Of a stretch of DNA of 7,373 nucleotides, positions 1 through 7,200 are shown piece after piece. The translations under genes and the position numbers were made by a program. The notes beneath the pieces are model-generated. The model made no database searches. It had not been told where the DNA came from and worked only from the letters and a program-made list of their open reading frames with translations. Positions within the stretch are counted from its first letter, which is position 1. The number at the start of each line of letters is the position of its first letter. Source of the DNA: Syntrophaceae bacterium (GTDB taxonomy: Bacteria > Desulfobacterota > Syntrophia > Syntrophales > Smithellaceae); assembly GCA_003506745.1 (NCBI GenBank), contig DNYQ01000127.1, positions 1 to 7,373 on the forward strand, read 5' to 3'.

Positions 1-643
1 GGAAAGGGTAAAATCGGCCATTCCCATTGCGACGGCGCTGAAACATTCTCCCCAGCAGATTGCTTTCAACGAAGTGATCCGGCAGTCCATCATGGCCGAT
101 CCGGCATGGCGCGAGGGAAATTACTATGCGTATGGCCAGCCCGAGAAGGGCCTGTCGGTTGCCCGGATGATCGGTCACATTACCTTCATGAGCGATCAGT
201 CCATGGAAGAAAAGTTTTCCCGGCGGCTGAAGAACGATAAATTCAGTTTTGGATTTGACGCTGATTTTGAAGTGGAGGGCTATTTGCGCTATCGCGGCGC
301 TAATTTTGTGAAGCGCTTCGATGCCAATTCCTACCTCTATATCACAAAGGCGATGGATTATTTTGATCTGTCGGGCGATAAACTCATTCCCCAAGGCAAA
401 GTCATCCCTACACGGATCATGGTGATATCATTTAAGACGGACTGGCTCTATCCGTCCCATCAGTCGCAGGAGATCGTCCGGCTGTTAAAAAGGAGACTCG
501 TTGATACGACCTATTGCGAGTTGACTTCCACTTACGGTCATGATGCCTTTCTGATTGAGGTGGAAGAGCAGACAACCTTGATCAAACATTTTTTAGATAA
601 GACATACAATGGCTATCTGGTGGCGGGCAATTATGGAATCTAA
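1..643 (+). CDS. metX: Homoserine O-acyltransferase MetX, C-terminal part (5' end outside window)
   Basis: This enzyme transfers an acyl group from acyl-CoA to the hydroxyl of L-homoserine, the first committed step of methionine synthesis, in the cytoplasm. The frame is open from base 2, giving 213 residues of a family usually about 370-380 long, so roughly the N-terminal 40% is missing. The visible part opens with the family-typical IPIATALKHSPQQIAFNE and MADPAWREGNYY. Two members of the alpha/beta-hydrolase catalytic triad are visible: Asp in FKTDWLYP (codon at 440) and His in YGHDAFL (codon at 539). The nucleophilic Ser should lie less than about 20 residues upstream of the window. The internal GTG at 74 is not a start, because family-conserved sequence continues before it. 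The stop at 641-643 overlaps metW by 11 nt. Members of this family use either acetyl-CoA or succinyl-CoA, and I cannot tell which from this fragment. Confidence 0.95.
   Translation, partial: ERVKSAIPIATALKHSPQQIAFNEVIRQSIMADPAWREGNYYAYGQPEKGLSVARMIGHITFMSDQSMEEKFSRRLKNDKFSFGFDADFEVEGYLRYRGANFVKRFDANSYLYITKAMDYFDLSGDKLIPQGKVIPTRIMVISFKTDWLYPSHQSQEIVRLLKRRLVDTTYCELTSTYGHDAFLIEVEEQTTLIKHFLDKTYNGYLVAGNYGI
619..627 (+). promoter_or_regulatory. Putative ribosome binding site of metW
   Basis: The G-rich GGTGGCGGG lies inside the 3' end of metX, five bases before ATG 633. It is a weak match to the Shine-Dalgarno consensus, but it is the only one near either candidate start and supports 633 over 609. 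Re-initiation after metX may make a strong site unnecessary. Confidence 0.4.
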
Positions 644-1241
644 CATTACTCTGGACCATCGCATTATTTATTCGATTATTGAGCATGATTCACGCGTTCT
701 GGACCTGGGATGCGGCGCGGGGGAGCTTTTGTATCCGCTTGTCCGCGATAAGCGCGTCCGGGCCCAGGGGATTGAGCTGAATGATAAGGCCATCCAGGCG
801 TGTGTAAAAAAAGGTTTAAGTGTTTTTCACGATGATATTGAGAGCAGTTTGCGGGAATTTCCGGACCGCTCCTTTGATTATGTGATTCTGAATCAGAGCA
901 TGCAGGAAGTCAAAAAGGTTGATTGTGTGATTCGGGAGGCCTTGCGCATTGGCAACAAGGTCATTGTCGGGTTTCCCAACTTCGCCTATATCCAATCGCG
1001 GCTCATGATGTTTTTCCGGGGAAGGGCGCCCATTACGGGATCCTTGCCCTATCTCTGGTATGATACGCCCAATGTGCGCTTTTTAAGCATCACGGATTTT
1101 AAGAATTTTTGTAAGGGGAAAAATATCCGGATTGTGGCCTCCTATTACATGGGAGAAAAAGAAATGGTGCGTTTTTGGCCGAACCTGTTTGCTTTGAACG
1201 CTGTATTTGTTTTAACGAACCAGTCAGGGGACAACATTTAA
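633..1241 (+). CDS. metW: Methionine biosynthesis protein MetW (SAM-methyltransferase fold)
   Basis: MetW is the usual operon partner of MetX in proteobacteria and is needed with it for methionine synthesis in pseudomonads. Its own catalytic activity is not well defined. The 202-residue product matches the family length of about 195-200. Residues 22-30 (VLDLGCGAG) form the class I methyltransferase SAM-binding motif. The MetW-specific C-terminal signature is present as RGRAPITGSLPYLWYDTPN, ending at residue 147, followed by VRFLSITDF. I chose ATG 633 over the longer in-frame ATG 609 because 633 gives the normal MetW N-terminus (short lead, then SRVLDLGCG). It also has a G-rich Shine-Dalgarno-like stretch (GGTGGCGGG, 619-627) at suitable distance, whereas nothing SD-like precedes 609. 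The 11-nt overlap with metX suggests translational coupling. I see no frameshift or missing motif. Confidence 0.95.
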   Translation: MESNITLDHRIIYSIIEHDSRVLDLGCGAGELLYPLVRDKRVRAQGIELNDKAIQACVKKGLSVFHDDIESSLREFPDRSFDYVILNQSMQEVKKVDCVIREALRIGNKVIVGFPNFAYIQSRLMMFFRGRAPITGSLPYLWYDTPNVRFLSITDFKNFCKGKNIRIVASYYMGEKEMVRFWPNLFALNAVFVLTNQSGDNI

Positions 1242-1283
1242 ATGACTTTTTAGACATGAAAAAGAAATGAAAGGAGACAGACG
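1242..1283 (+). other. Short intergenic gap between metW and the efflux genes, with RBS of the YtkA-like gene
   Basis: This 42-nt A/T-rich spacer is the only gap in the window longer than 17 nt. It holds a good Shine-Dalgarno site, AAGGAG at 1271-1276, seven bases before ATG 1284. No strong hairpin followed by a T-run is present, so metW lacks an obvious intrinsic terminator. I also see no convincing -35/-10 pair or metal-regulator dyad here or in the last 100 nt of metW. Read-through from metXW into the efflux cluster is therefore possible. A non-sigma70 promoter cannot be excluded by eye. Confidence 0.6.
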
Positions 1284-1673
1284 ATGAAGAGATTAGTCAT
1301 GGCGTTTATGATATTATTGGTTGCAGGGGGGGTGGTTTATGCTAAGGACTATGAAATGACAAAAAAGACGGGGGATTATACAGTCAAAATTGCCATTGAT
1401 AAAAATCCGCCTGTCACGGGGGAAAATAACATCGTTGCCGAGATTAAGGACGCAGCTTCCAAAAACGTAACGGATGCCATAGTGGTCATCGATTACGGGA
1501 TGCCCGCCATGCCCGGGATGCCGGCTATGAACTACAAGGCGGGCGCCAGCCTGAAGGACAAGCGTTACGCGGCGACCCTGAATTTTTCCATGTCAGGTCC
1601 CTGGGCGGTAACGATCAAGATCACACGCGGCGGAAAGACACAGTCGGTGAAACTTAATGTGGACGTTAAATAA
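1284..1673 (+). CDS. Secreted YtkA/FixH-like domain protein with a Met-rich loop (putative periplasmic Cu carrier)
   Basis: This is a 129-residue exported protein. Residues 1-20 form a Sec signal peptide (positively charged MKR, hydrophobic core, GGVVYA before a likely cut at residue 20). The rest looks like one small beta-sandwich of the YtkA-like/FixH family: alternating beta-strands, the MPAMPGMPAM loop at residues 73-82, then a final GPWAVTIKITRGG and VKLNVDV strand pair. Such proteins often sit next to CusBA-type efflux genes. The four methionines spaced every third residue (73, 76, 79, 82) could bind Cu(I) or Ag(I) by thioethers. That role is inference, since the family has no settled function. 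ATG 1284 is chosen for its AAGGAG site and immediate signal peptide. The gene is first in the cluster, and its last 17 nt overlap the outer-membrane channel gene. It is not CusF: I recognise no CusF sequence motif in it. Confidence 0.85.
   Translation: MKRLVMAFMILLVAGGVVYAKDYEMTKKTGDYTVKIAIDKNPPVTGENNIVAEIKDAASKNVTDAIVVIDYGMPAMPGMPAMNYKAGASLKDKRYAATLNFSMSGPWAVTIKITRGGKTQSVKLNVDVK
1500..1529 (+). repeat. Three imperfect 9-bp tandem units encoding (MPx)3-M
   Basis: ATGCCCGCC (1500-1508), ATGCCCGGG (1509-1517) and ATGCCGGCT (1518-1526) run in tandem and are followed by another ATG. They encode MPA-MPG-MPA-M at residues 73-82 of the YtkA-like protein. The similarity extends to codon level (ATG-CCC/CCG-GCN or GGG), consistent with either expansion of a short unit or simple selection for the peptide. 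Confidence 0.75.
1646..1650 (+). promoter_or_regulatory. Ribosome binding site supporting the overlapping start of the TolC-like gene
   Basis: GGTGA lies six bases before ATG 1657, inside the 3' end of the preceding gene. The next in-frame ATG, at 1690, has no comparable site and would remove the only positive charge from the signal peptide. This decides the start at 1657. Confidence 0.5.
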
Positions 1674-2937
1674 TGTATCAAAGCTTGGTATGGCGTTGCT
1701 CGGCTTGCTTTTGCTTGCCGGGTCCGCCTTTGCCCAGGATCTGAAGCTGGATGATCTTGTTAACGAGGCCCTGAAAAACAATCCGGAGATCCTGGCTTTC
1801 GGGTCCAGGATCGAAGGCGCGAGACAGAAGATTCCTCAGGCCAAGAGTCTGCCCGATCCCATGCTCATGTTCGGCTACCAGAACGAGGGTTTCAACCGTT
1901 ATACCTTAGGCGAGGAGCAGGGCGCACAATGGATGTTCGGGCTATCGCAGCAATTTCTCTTTCCCGGTAAGCGCGGCCTGAAAGGGGATATGGCCAAGCT
2001 CGATGCCGAAAGTCAGGAGGCCATGCTGGAACTCCTTAAACTCAGAACGGTCTCCCGTGTCCGGGAGCTTTATCTGGAGCTCTTTCTGGCTTATAAAAAT
2101 ATCGATCTCCTTCGAGAGCGGCAGGTTCTCTTCGCCCGCGTTGAAGACCTGGCCCTTGTCCGTTACAGTACCGGCAAGGGCATGCAGCAGGAAGTGCTGA
2201 TGGCTCAGACGGAAAAATACATGCTTCTGGAAAAAGAGGCGATGTTCAGACAGAAGATCGAGTCTCTGGAAGCGATGCTTAAAGCGACGATCGGACGGGA
2301 AGAGAGCGCGACACTGGGGCGGCCCGGTATTCCGTCCACTCAGTACTTTCCTTACAAGACGGAAGAGGCTGTCCAAATGGCCGTTAGCCATTCACCTGAA
2401 ATTAAATCACGCGGCAAGATGAGCGAAGCTGCCGAAACCAGGGTCAGGATGGCTAAAAAAGAGTTTTTCCCGGACTTCAGCATCAATGCCGGCTATTACA
2501 AACGATCCGGGGACTTCATGGACATGTGGAGCCTGACATCGACCATTAACATTCCGCTCTATTTCTTTACGAAACAGGCGCCGGCTCTTTCAGAGGCCAA
2601 GGCGGGCCACGTGCAGGCAAAGCAGGAGCTCGAAGCGGCCAGGCTCATGATCACGGCGGCAATCAGGGACAATATTTCCATGGTCAGATCAGCCGATACC
2701 CTGATGGATCTTTACAAAAACGGTCTGATTCCCAAGAATGCCCAGGATGTGGATTTGGCCCTTTCCGGATATGCCACCGGAAGGACGGAGGCCATTGTTG
2801 TCCTTTCCAGACTGAAGACTCTGCTGGAATATGAAACGCAATACTGGACGCAGTTTACTGAGAGAGAAAAAGCCATTGCCCGTCTCCATGCCATTACGGC
2901 AGGCCTGGATTTGAAGCCTGGAGGTGAAAAGAAATGA
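1657..2937 (+). CDS. cusC: TolC-family outer-membrane efflux channel (CusC-like)
   Basis: This is the outer-membrane duct of a tripartite metal efflux system. Three copies should form a beta-barrel plus a periplasmic alpha-helical tunnel that docks with the adaptor. At 426 residues it is normal for the family. A signal peptide covers residues 1-26 (Lys9, hydrophobic core, cut after SAFA), and the mature protein starts with Gln. The two OEP repeats are visible as a duplicated pattern, ALKNNPEI at 38-45 and AVSHSPEI at 242-249, each leading into long charged amphipathic helices. The first repeat carries the usual PQAKSLPDPMLMFGY and FLFPGKRG segments. There is no lipobox Cys, unlike E. coli CusC, so it is probably not lipidated. 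Start 1657 overlaps the upstream gene by 17 nt. The stop overlaps the adaptor start in ATGA. The symbol reflects position and family rather than close identity. Confidence 0.92.
   Translation: MWTLNNVSKLGMALLGLLLLAGSAFAQDLKLDDLVNEALKNNPEILAFGSRIEGARQKIPQAKSLPDPMLMFGYQNEGFNRYTLGEEQGAQWMFGLSQQFLFPGKRGLKGDMAKLDAESQEAMLELLKLRTVSRVRELYLELFLAYKNIDLLRERQVLFARVEDLALVRYSTGKGMQQEVLMAQTEKYMLLEKEAMFRQKIESLEAMLKATIGREESATLGRPGIPSTQYFPYKTEEAVQMAVSHSPEIKSRGKMSEAAETRVRMAKKEFFPDFSINAGYYKRSGDFMDMWSLTSTINIPLYFFTKQAPALSEAKAGHVQAKQELEAARLMITAAIRDNISMVRSADTLMDLYKNGLIPKNAQDVDLALSGYATGRTEAIVVLSRLKTLLEYETQYWTQFTEREKAIARLHAITAGLDLKPGGEKK
2920..2927 (+). promoter_or_regulatory. Strong ribosome binding site of the adaptor gene
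   Basis: GGAGGTGA is a near-perfect Shine-Dalgarno sequence, six bases before ATG 2934 and inside the end of the channel gene. It is the strongest such site in the window, which suggests high adaptor translation relative to its neighbours. Confidence 0.8.
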
Positions 2938-4187
2938 AACTTATTGCCATGATTGTCAGCATCATCCTTCCTTTAGTTCCCTTGATGCTCCATGCCCAGG
3001 GACACGCAGGGCATGGAGCATCACCGGCGCCGGCTGTTGTGGGGAAACCCAAAGCCGCTGCGCCTCAAACCAAGGCGCCGTCTCAAGGACAACAACCGGA
3101 ACAAGCCGTGCAGGAAGCCCCTCAGGTTGAAATTGCACCGGAGTTGCAACAGCGTATCGGCGTCAAGACCGTCGCGGTAGCTGTCAAACCCTTTCAGAAG
3201 ACCATTCGGACCGTGGGACGAATTGAAATTGACGAGAGAAATCAGGCCACAGTTAATACAAAAATCGAAGGTTGGATTGAGAAGCTCTATGTCGATTATA
3301 CAGGCCGATATGTGAAAAAAGGAGAGCCCCTGGCGGAAATCTTCAGCCCGGAACTGCTGGCCACACAACAGGAATTCATCAATACGAAGAAATGGGCGGG
3401 AAAGCAAACAATCCCAACGACGCAGGCAGGCCATGATCATGGCGTTAAGGAAGATACACCGGAGCCGGTTTCCGTTATGAAGCAGATGCTGGAAAAAGAT
3501 GCCACAGTCACCCTGGAAGCGGCAAGGCAACGGCTCCGCCTCTGGGACATTTCGGAGAAGCAGATCAAAAGGATCGAGGAGACGGGACAGCCCGTCCGTA
3601 CCCTCACCCTTTATAGCCCCGTCAGCGGCTATATCACCCAGAAAATGGCAATTCAGGGGATGAAAGTTATGCCGGGAGAAAAACTTTTCGACGTGGCCGA
3701 TCTTTCACATATCTGGATCGTCGCCGATATATATGAATATGAGCTGTCAGCCGTGCGTGTGGGACAGCCTGTGAAGATTACCCTCAGCTATTTTCCGGGT
3801 CAAGAATGGGCATCACGAATCGATTTTATTTATCCCGTTTTCTCCGCGGAAACAAGGACGGCTAAAGTGCGTTTGACTCTTCCCAACCCGGGAGGTGCTT
3901 TGAAACCACAGATGTTTACCAATGTAGAAATCCGCATCGATATGGGAAGAAAGCTTATGATCCCTGATTCGGCTGTCATGGATACGGGTAAGGGCCAGGT
4001 GGTCTATGTGGACCGGGGAAATGGCTTTTTTGAACCCCGCGAGATCCGGACGGGGCTCAGGGCTGATGGCGCTGTAGAGGTCCTGCGCGGCCTGAAGGTG
4101 GGAGAAAAAGTCGCCTCTTCTGCCAATTTCCTGATCGATTCCGAGGCACAGCTCAAAGGAGTGAAACCCCTTTCCAACCCTAAATAA
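2934..4187 (+). CDS. cusB: RND efflux periplasmic adaptor (membrane fusion protein), CusB-like
   Basis: This adaptor links the inner-membrane pump to the outer-membrane channel in the periplasm. It is 417 residues long. A signal peptide spans about 1-21 (cut after LMLHA), and the mature protein starts QGHAGHG, followed by a low-complexity Ala/Pro/Gln/Lys linker to about residue 65. The first barrel-sandwich half has IEGWIEKLYVDYTGRYVKKG (111-130) and SPELLATQQEF (138-148). The alpha-hairpin carries a His-containing insertion, AGHDHG (His167, His169). The second half is LYSPVSGYITQ (226-236), then a Met-rich strand (Met238, 243, 246) and the beta-barrel, starting near IWIVADIYEYE (260-270). 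ATG 2934 has a strong GGAGGTGA site (2920-2927) and shares ATGA with the upstream stop. The N-terminal Met residues that bind Cu(I)/Ag(I) in E. coli CusB are absent here, and His residues take their place. Copper/silver use is inferred from the neighbouring pump. Confidence 0.93.
   Translation: MKLIAMIVSIILPLVPLMLHAQGHAGHGASPAPAVVGKPKAAAPQTKAPSQGQQPEQAVQEAPQVEIAPELQQRIGVKTVAVAVKPFQKTIRTVGRIEIDERNQATVNTKIEGWIEKLYVDYTGRYVKKGEPLAEIFSPELLATQQEFINTKKWAGKQTIPTTQAGHDHGVKEDTPEPVSVMKQMLEKDATVTLEAARQRLRLWDISEKQIKRIEETGQPVRTLTLYSPVSGYITQKMAIQGMKVMPGEKLFDVADLSHIWIVADIYEYELSAVRVGQPVKITLSYFPGQEWASRIDFIYPVFSAETRTAKVRLTLPNPGGALKPQMFTNVEIRIDMGRKLMIPDSAVMDTGKGQVVYVDRGNGFFEPREIRTGLRADGAVEVLRGLKVGEKVASSANFLIDSEAQLKGVKPLSNPK
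2983..3023 (+). repeat. Perfect 15-bp inverted repeat with 11-nt loop inside the adaptor gene start
   Basis: The left arm TGATGCTCCATGCCC (2983-2997) is the exact reverse complement of the right arm GGGCATGGAGCATCA (3009-3023). They are separated by AGGGACACGCA (2998-3008). In mRNA this gives a long uninterrupted hairpin starting about 50 nt after the adaptor start codon. It spans codons 17-30, which encode the end of the signal peptide and the His-rich mature N-terminus. GC-rich sequence follows rather than a T-run, so it is not a standard intrinsic terminator. It could slow ribosomes at the export signal, stabilise the mRNA, or bind a protein as DNA; the sequence does not say which. Confidence 0.9.
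3430..3443. repeat. 14-bp perfect palindrome over the GHDHG codons of the adaptor
   Basis: GCCATGATCATGGC reads the same on both strands and encodes the Gly-His-Asp-His-Gly core of the adaptor's His loop. A symmetric peptide with these codons yields a palindrome easily, so it probably has no separate function. Confidence 0.6.
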
Positions 4188-4191
4188 AGTG

Positions 4192-4198
4192 AAAAGGT
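4192..4198 (+). promoter_or_regulatory. Ribosome binding site of the pump gene
   Basis: AAAAGGT lies six bases before ATG 4205, in the 17-nt gap after the adaptor stop. It is a modest site, clearly weaker than that of the adaptor, and it supports 4205 as the pump start. Confidence 0.55.
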
Positions 4199-4204
4199 CT
4201 TCCT

Positions 4205-7200
4205 ATGATCGCCAAAATAATCGAATTTTCCGCCCGGAATAAATTTGCAGTCTTTCTGATGATGGCCCTGGCCATTATCTGGGGGATCTGGGCATTGAAG
4301 CATACGCCCCTTGACGCCCTTCCGGACTTGAGTGATACGCAAGTGATCATTTATACGGAATGGACGGGACGCAGCCCTGATCTGGTGGAAGATCAGATTA
4401 CCTACCCGATTACCTCCACATTGCTGGCCGCACCGAAAGTACAAGCTGTGCGCGGCTACTCATTTTTAGGCAGTTCCTTCATCTACGTCATTTTTGAAGA
4501 GGGAACGGATATCTACTGGGCCAGAAGTCGTATTTTGGAATACCTCCAGGCCGTAAAGAATAAAATACCTGCCGATGTCAACCCGGTTTTAGGCCCTGAT
4601 GCCACCAGTCTGGGATGGGGCTTTTCTTATGCTGTCGTTGATGAAACAGGGGGACATGACCTCTCCGAACTTCGGAGCGTTCAGGACTATCTCATCAAAC
4701 TCGGCTTGGAAAGCGTACCCGGCGTTTCCCAGGTGGCCAGCATCGGTGGCTTTGTAAAACAATACCAGATCACGATCGATCCCAACCGCCTGTCAGCCTA
4801 CAATCTTCCCATCACGAAGATTATGGAGGCCGTCAAAAAAAGCAACCGGGATGTGGAAGGGCGAGTACTGGAGCTGTCCGGTGCGGAATACATGATCCGG
4901 GGGCGCGGGTATGTTAAGGGGATTCAGGATCTGGAGAGTATTGCCTTGGGCGCGAGTACAGGCGGAACCCCCATCTATTTAAAGGATGTGGCGCGTGTCC
5001 AACTGGGGCCGGAAATCCGCAGAGGGCTCGCAGAATTGGACGGCCGTGGCGAAGTGGCCGGCGGGATTGTAATCGTCCGTTCCGGTGAAAATGTCTTAAA
5101 TGTGATCGAACGGGTCAAGGAAAAGATCAACAAGGACATCGCACCCAGTCTTCCCCAAGGCGTAAAAATCGTCACCACCTATGATCGTTCGGATCTCATT
5201 ATGCGATCCATGTCCACCCTCAAAGAGGAGATTATCAAACTGATCATAGCGGTGAGTGTGGTCTGCCTGGTCTTCCTGTTCCACTTGCCCAGTGCTCTTG
5301 TGGTTATTCTCACACTGCCCATCGCTATTCTCATGGCCTTCATCAGTATGTATTACCTGGGCGTCACGTCTAATGTCATGAGCCTTTCAGGCATCGCGAT
5401 CGCCATCGGCGCCATGGTGGACGCCGCCATCATCATGGTGGAAAACGCCCACAAGAAGCTCGAAGAATGGGAACATCAGGGGAAACCGGGAAACCGGACA
5501 GATGTTATTATTGAAGCGGCCAAGGAAGTCGGCCCCTCTCTTTTCTTTTCACTTCTTGTCATCACCGTAGGGTTTCTCCCCGTGTTCACCTTGCAGGCTC
5601 AGGCCGGGCGGCTCTTCAAGCCGTTGGCTTACACGAAAACATTTGCCATGCTCTTTTCGTCTTTCCTGGCCGTCACCCTGACACCGGTGCTGATGACTCT
5701 GTTCATCCGGGGCAAGATTCGCTCCGAGGAGAAGAATCCCATCAGTTTCGTTCTTCACAAGCTCTACGAACCCGTGGCCCATTTGGCCATCCGTTTCCGA
5801 AAGTCGGTTATTATCATCGCCGTCATCATCATGGCCGTCACGATATACCCTTTTATGAAACTGGGTTCCGAATTTATGCCGCCTCTGTACGAAGGAACAT
5901 TGTTCTATATGCCCGTGACAGTACCCGGCGCGTCCGTGTCGGAAGTCGGGACGCTCCTCCAACTTCAGGACAGTATTTTGAAAAAAATCCCCGAGGTTGC
6001 CCAGGTCTTTGGCAAGGCCGGACGGGCCGAGACAGCTACCGATCCCGCGCCACTCGAGATGTTCGAGACGGTCATTAATCTGAAGCCGGAAGATCAGTGG
6101 CGTCCCGGCATGACCACGGAAAAACTGAAGGACGAGATGAATGATGCCCTCACCATCCCCGGTGTGGCCAATTCATTTACGATGCCCATTAAAGCCCGCA
6201 TCGATATGCTGGCGACGGGCATCCGGACTCCCGTCGGGATCAAAATCCTCGGGCCGAATCTGGAAGAGATCGAGAAGATCGGTTTGGCTCTGGAGCATCA
6301 TTTAAAAGATGTTCCCGGAACAAGGAGCGTCTATGCCGAGCGGGTAACGACCGGTTACTTCCTCGATATCGCCATCAAGCGCGATGAGGCGGCCCGATAT
6401 GGCCTTACGGTGGACGATGTGGGCGAGATCGTCCAAACGGCCATCGGGGGCATGAACCTGACGGTGACTGTAGAAGGACGGGCACGTTATCCTGTCAACA
6501 TCCGGTATCCCCGAAATTTGCGTAATGACGTAGAGCAGATGAAGCGGATTCTTGTCCCGGTTATGATGACCAATCCCACTGCCGCTCCGCCGTCGGCCGG
6601 CCCGGGAGGCATGACGGTTGCACCGAGGATTACGCAGATTCCACTGGGTGAGGTGGCGGATTTCAAGATTGTCAAGGGACCCACGGCCATCAAAAGCGAA
6701 GAAGGGCTTCTCACCGCTTATGTCTTCGTTGATATCACCGGACGTGATATGGGTGGCTATGTGGAGGAGGCTAAGAAAAAAGTATCGACTTTGAAAATCC
6801 CCGAAGGCTATAGGCTCACCTGGAGCGGGGAATATGAAAATCTGATGAAGACCCATGAGCGATTGAAGATGGTCATTCCTTTAACGCTTTTTCTCATCTT
6901 TGTGCTCATTTATCTGAACACAAGATCCACGGTCAAAACAATGATTGTCCTTCTTGCCGTACCTTTTTCTCTGGTCGGTTCGTTCTGGTTGCTGTACATA
7001 CTCAACTACAACATGAGCATTGCAGTATGGGTCGGAATCATCGCCCTGGCTGGTCTCGATGCGGAGACAGGCGTGGTCATGCTCCTCTACCTTGATCTGG
7101 CCTATGAAAAGTGGAAGAAAGATGGCCTGCTAAAAGCAAAAAGTGACTTGAAGGATGCTGTTATGTTCGGCGCCGTCAAACGGATTCGTCCCAAGATCAT

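Noticed and set aside
74..76. GTG as the start of a 189-residue protein
   Set aside because: The same frame is open back to base 2 and encodes conserved MetX sequence before it, so the gene is merely cut by the window edge.
609..632. Longer metW start at ATG 609 (eight extra residues, MAIWWRAI)
   Set aside because: It has no Shine-Dalgarno sequence, extends the protein beyond the normal MetW N-terminus, and would lengthen the overlap with metX. ATG 633 fits better.
1237..1262. AAATGAC...GACAT resembling a CusR-type dyad
   Set aside because: The right half is not the needed inverted copy, and the spacing does not match a CusR box.
1246..1264. CTTTTT / AAAAAG inverted repeat after metW as a terminator
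   Set aside because: It has only six pairs, five of them A-T, with a 7-nt loop and no following T-run. It is too weak to call.
1593..1781. Reverse-strand open frame across the YtkA-like/channel junction
   Set aside because: It is antisense to two well-supported genes, with no RBS, recognisable domain or composition of its own.
1942..2391. 149-residue reverse-strand frame inside the channel gene
   Set aside because: It is a shadow of the TolC-like gene; its His/Arg/Leu-rich translation resembles no family.
2983..3023. Adaptor hairpin as an intrinsic terminator
   Set aside because: The stem is followed by GC-rich CCGGCGCCGG, not a T-run, and it lies inside an intact coding frame.
3021..3530. 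169-residue reverse-strand frame inside the adaptor gene
   Set aside because: It is antisense to conserved adaptor sequence. Its Arg/Leu/Cys-rich content reflects the complementary codons.
5549..5962. 137-residue reverse-strand frame inside the pump gene
   Set aside because: It is antisense to the conserved TM and porter segments of the pump. Its His/Gly/Asp-rich content is typical of the complement of hydrophobic helices.
6302..6856. 184-residue reverse-strand frame inside the pump gene
   Set aside because: It lies wholly within the pump with no independent evidence and is best explained by codon bias on the coding strand.
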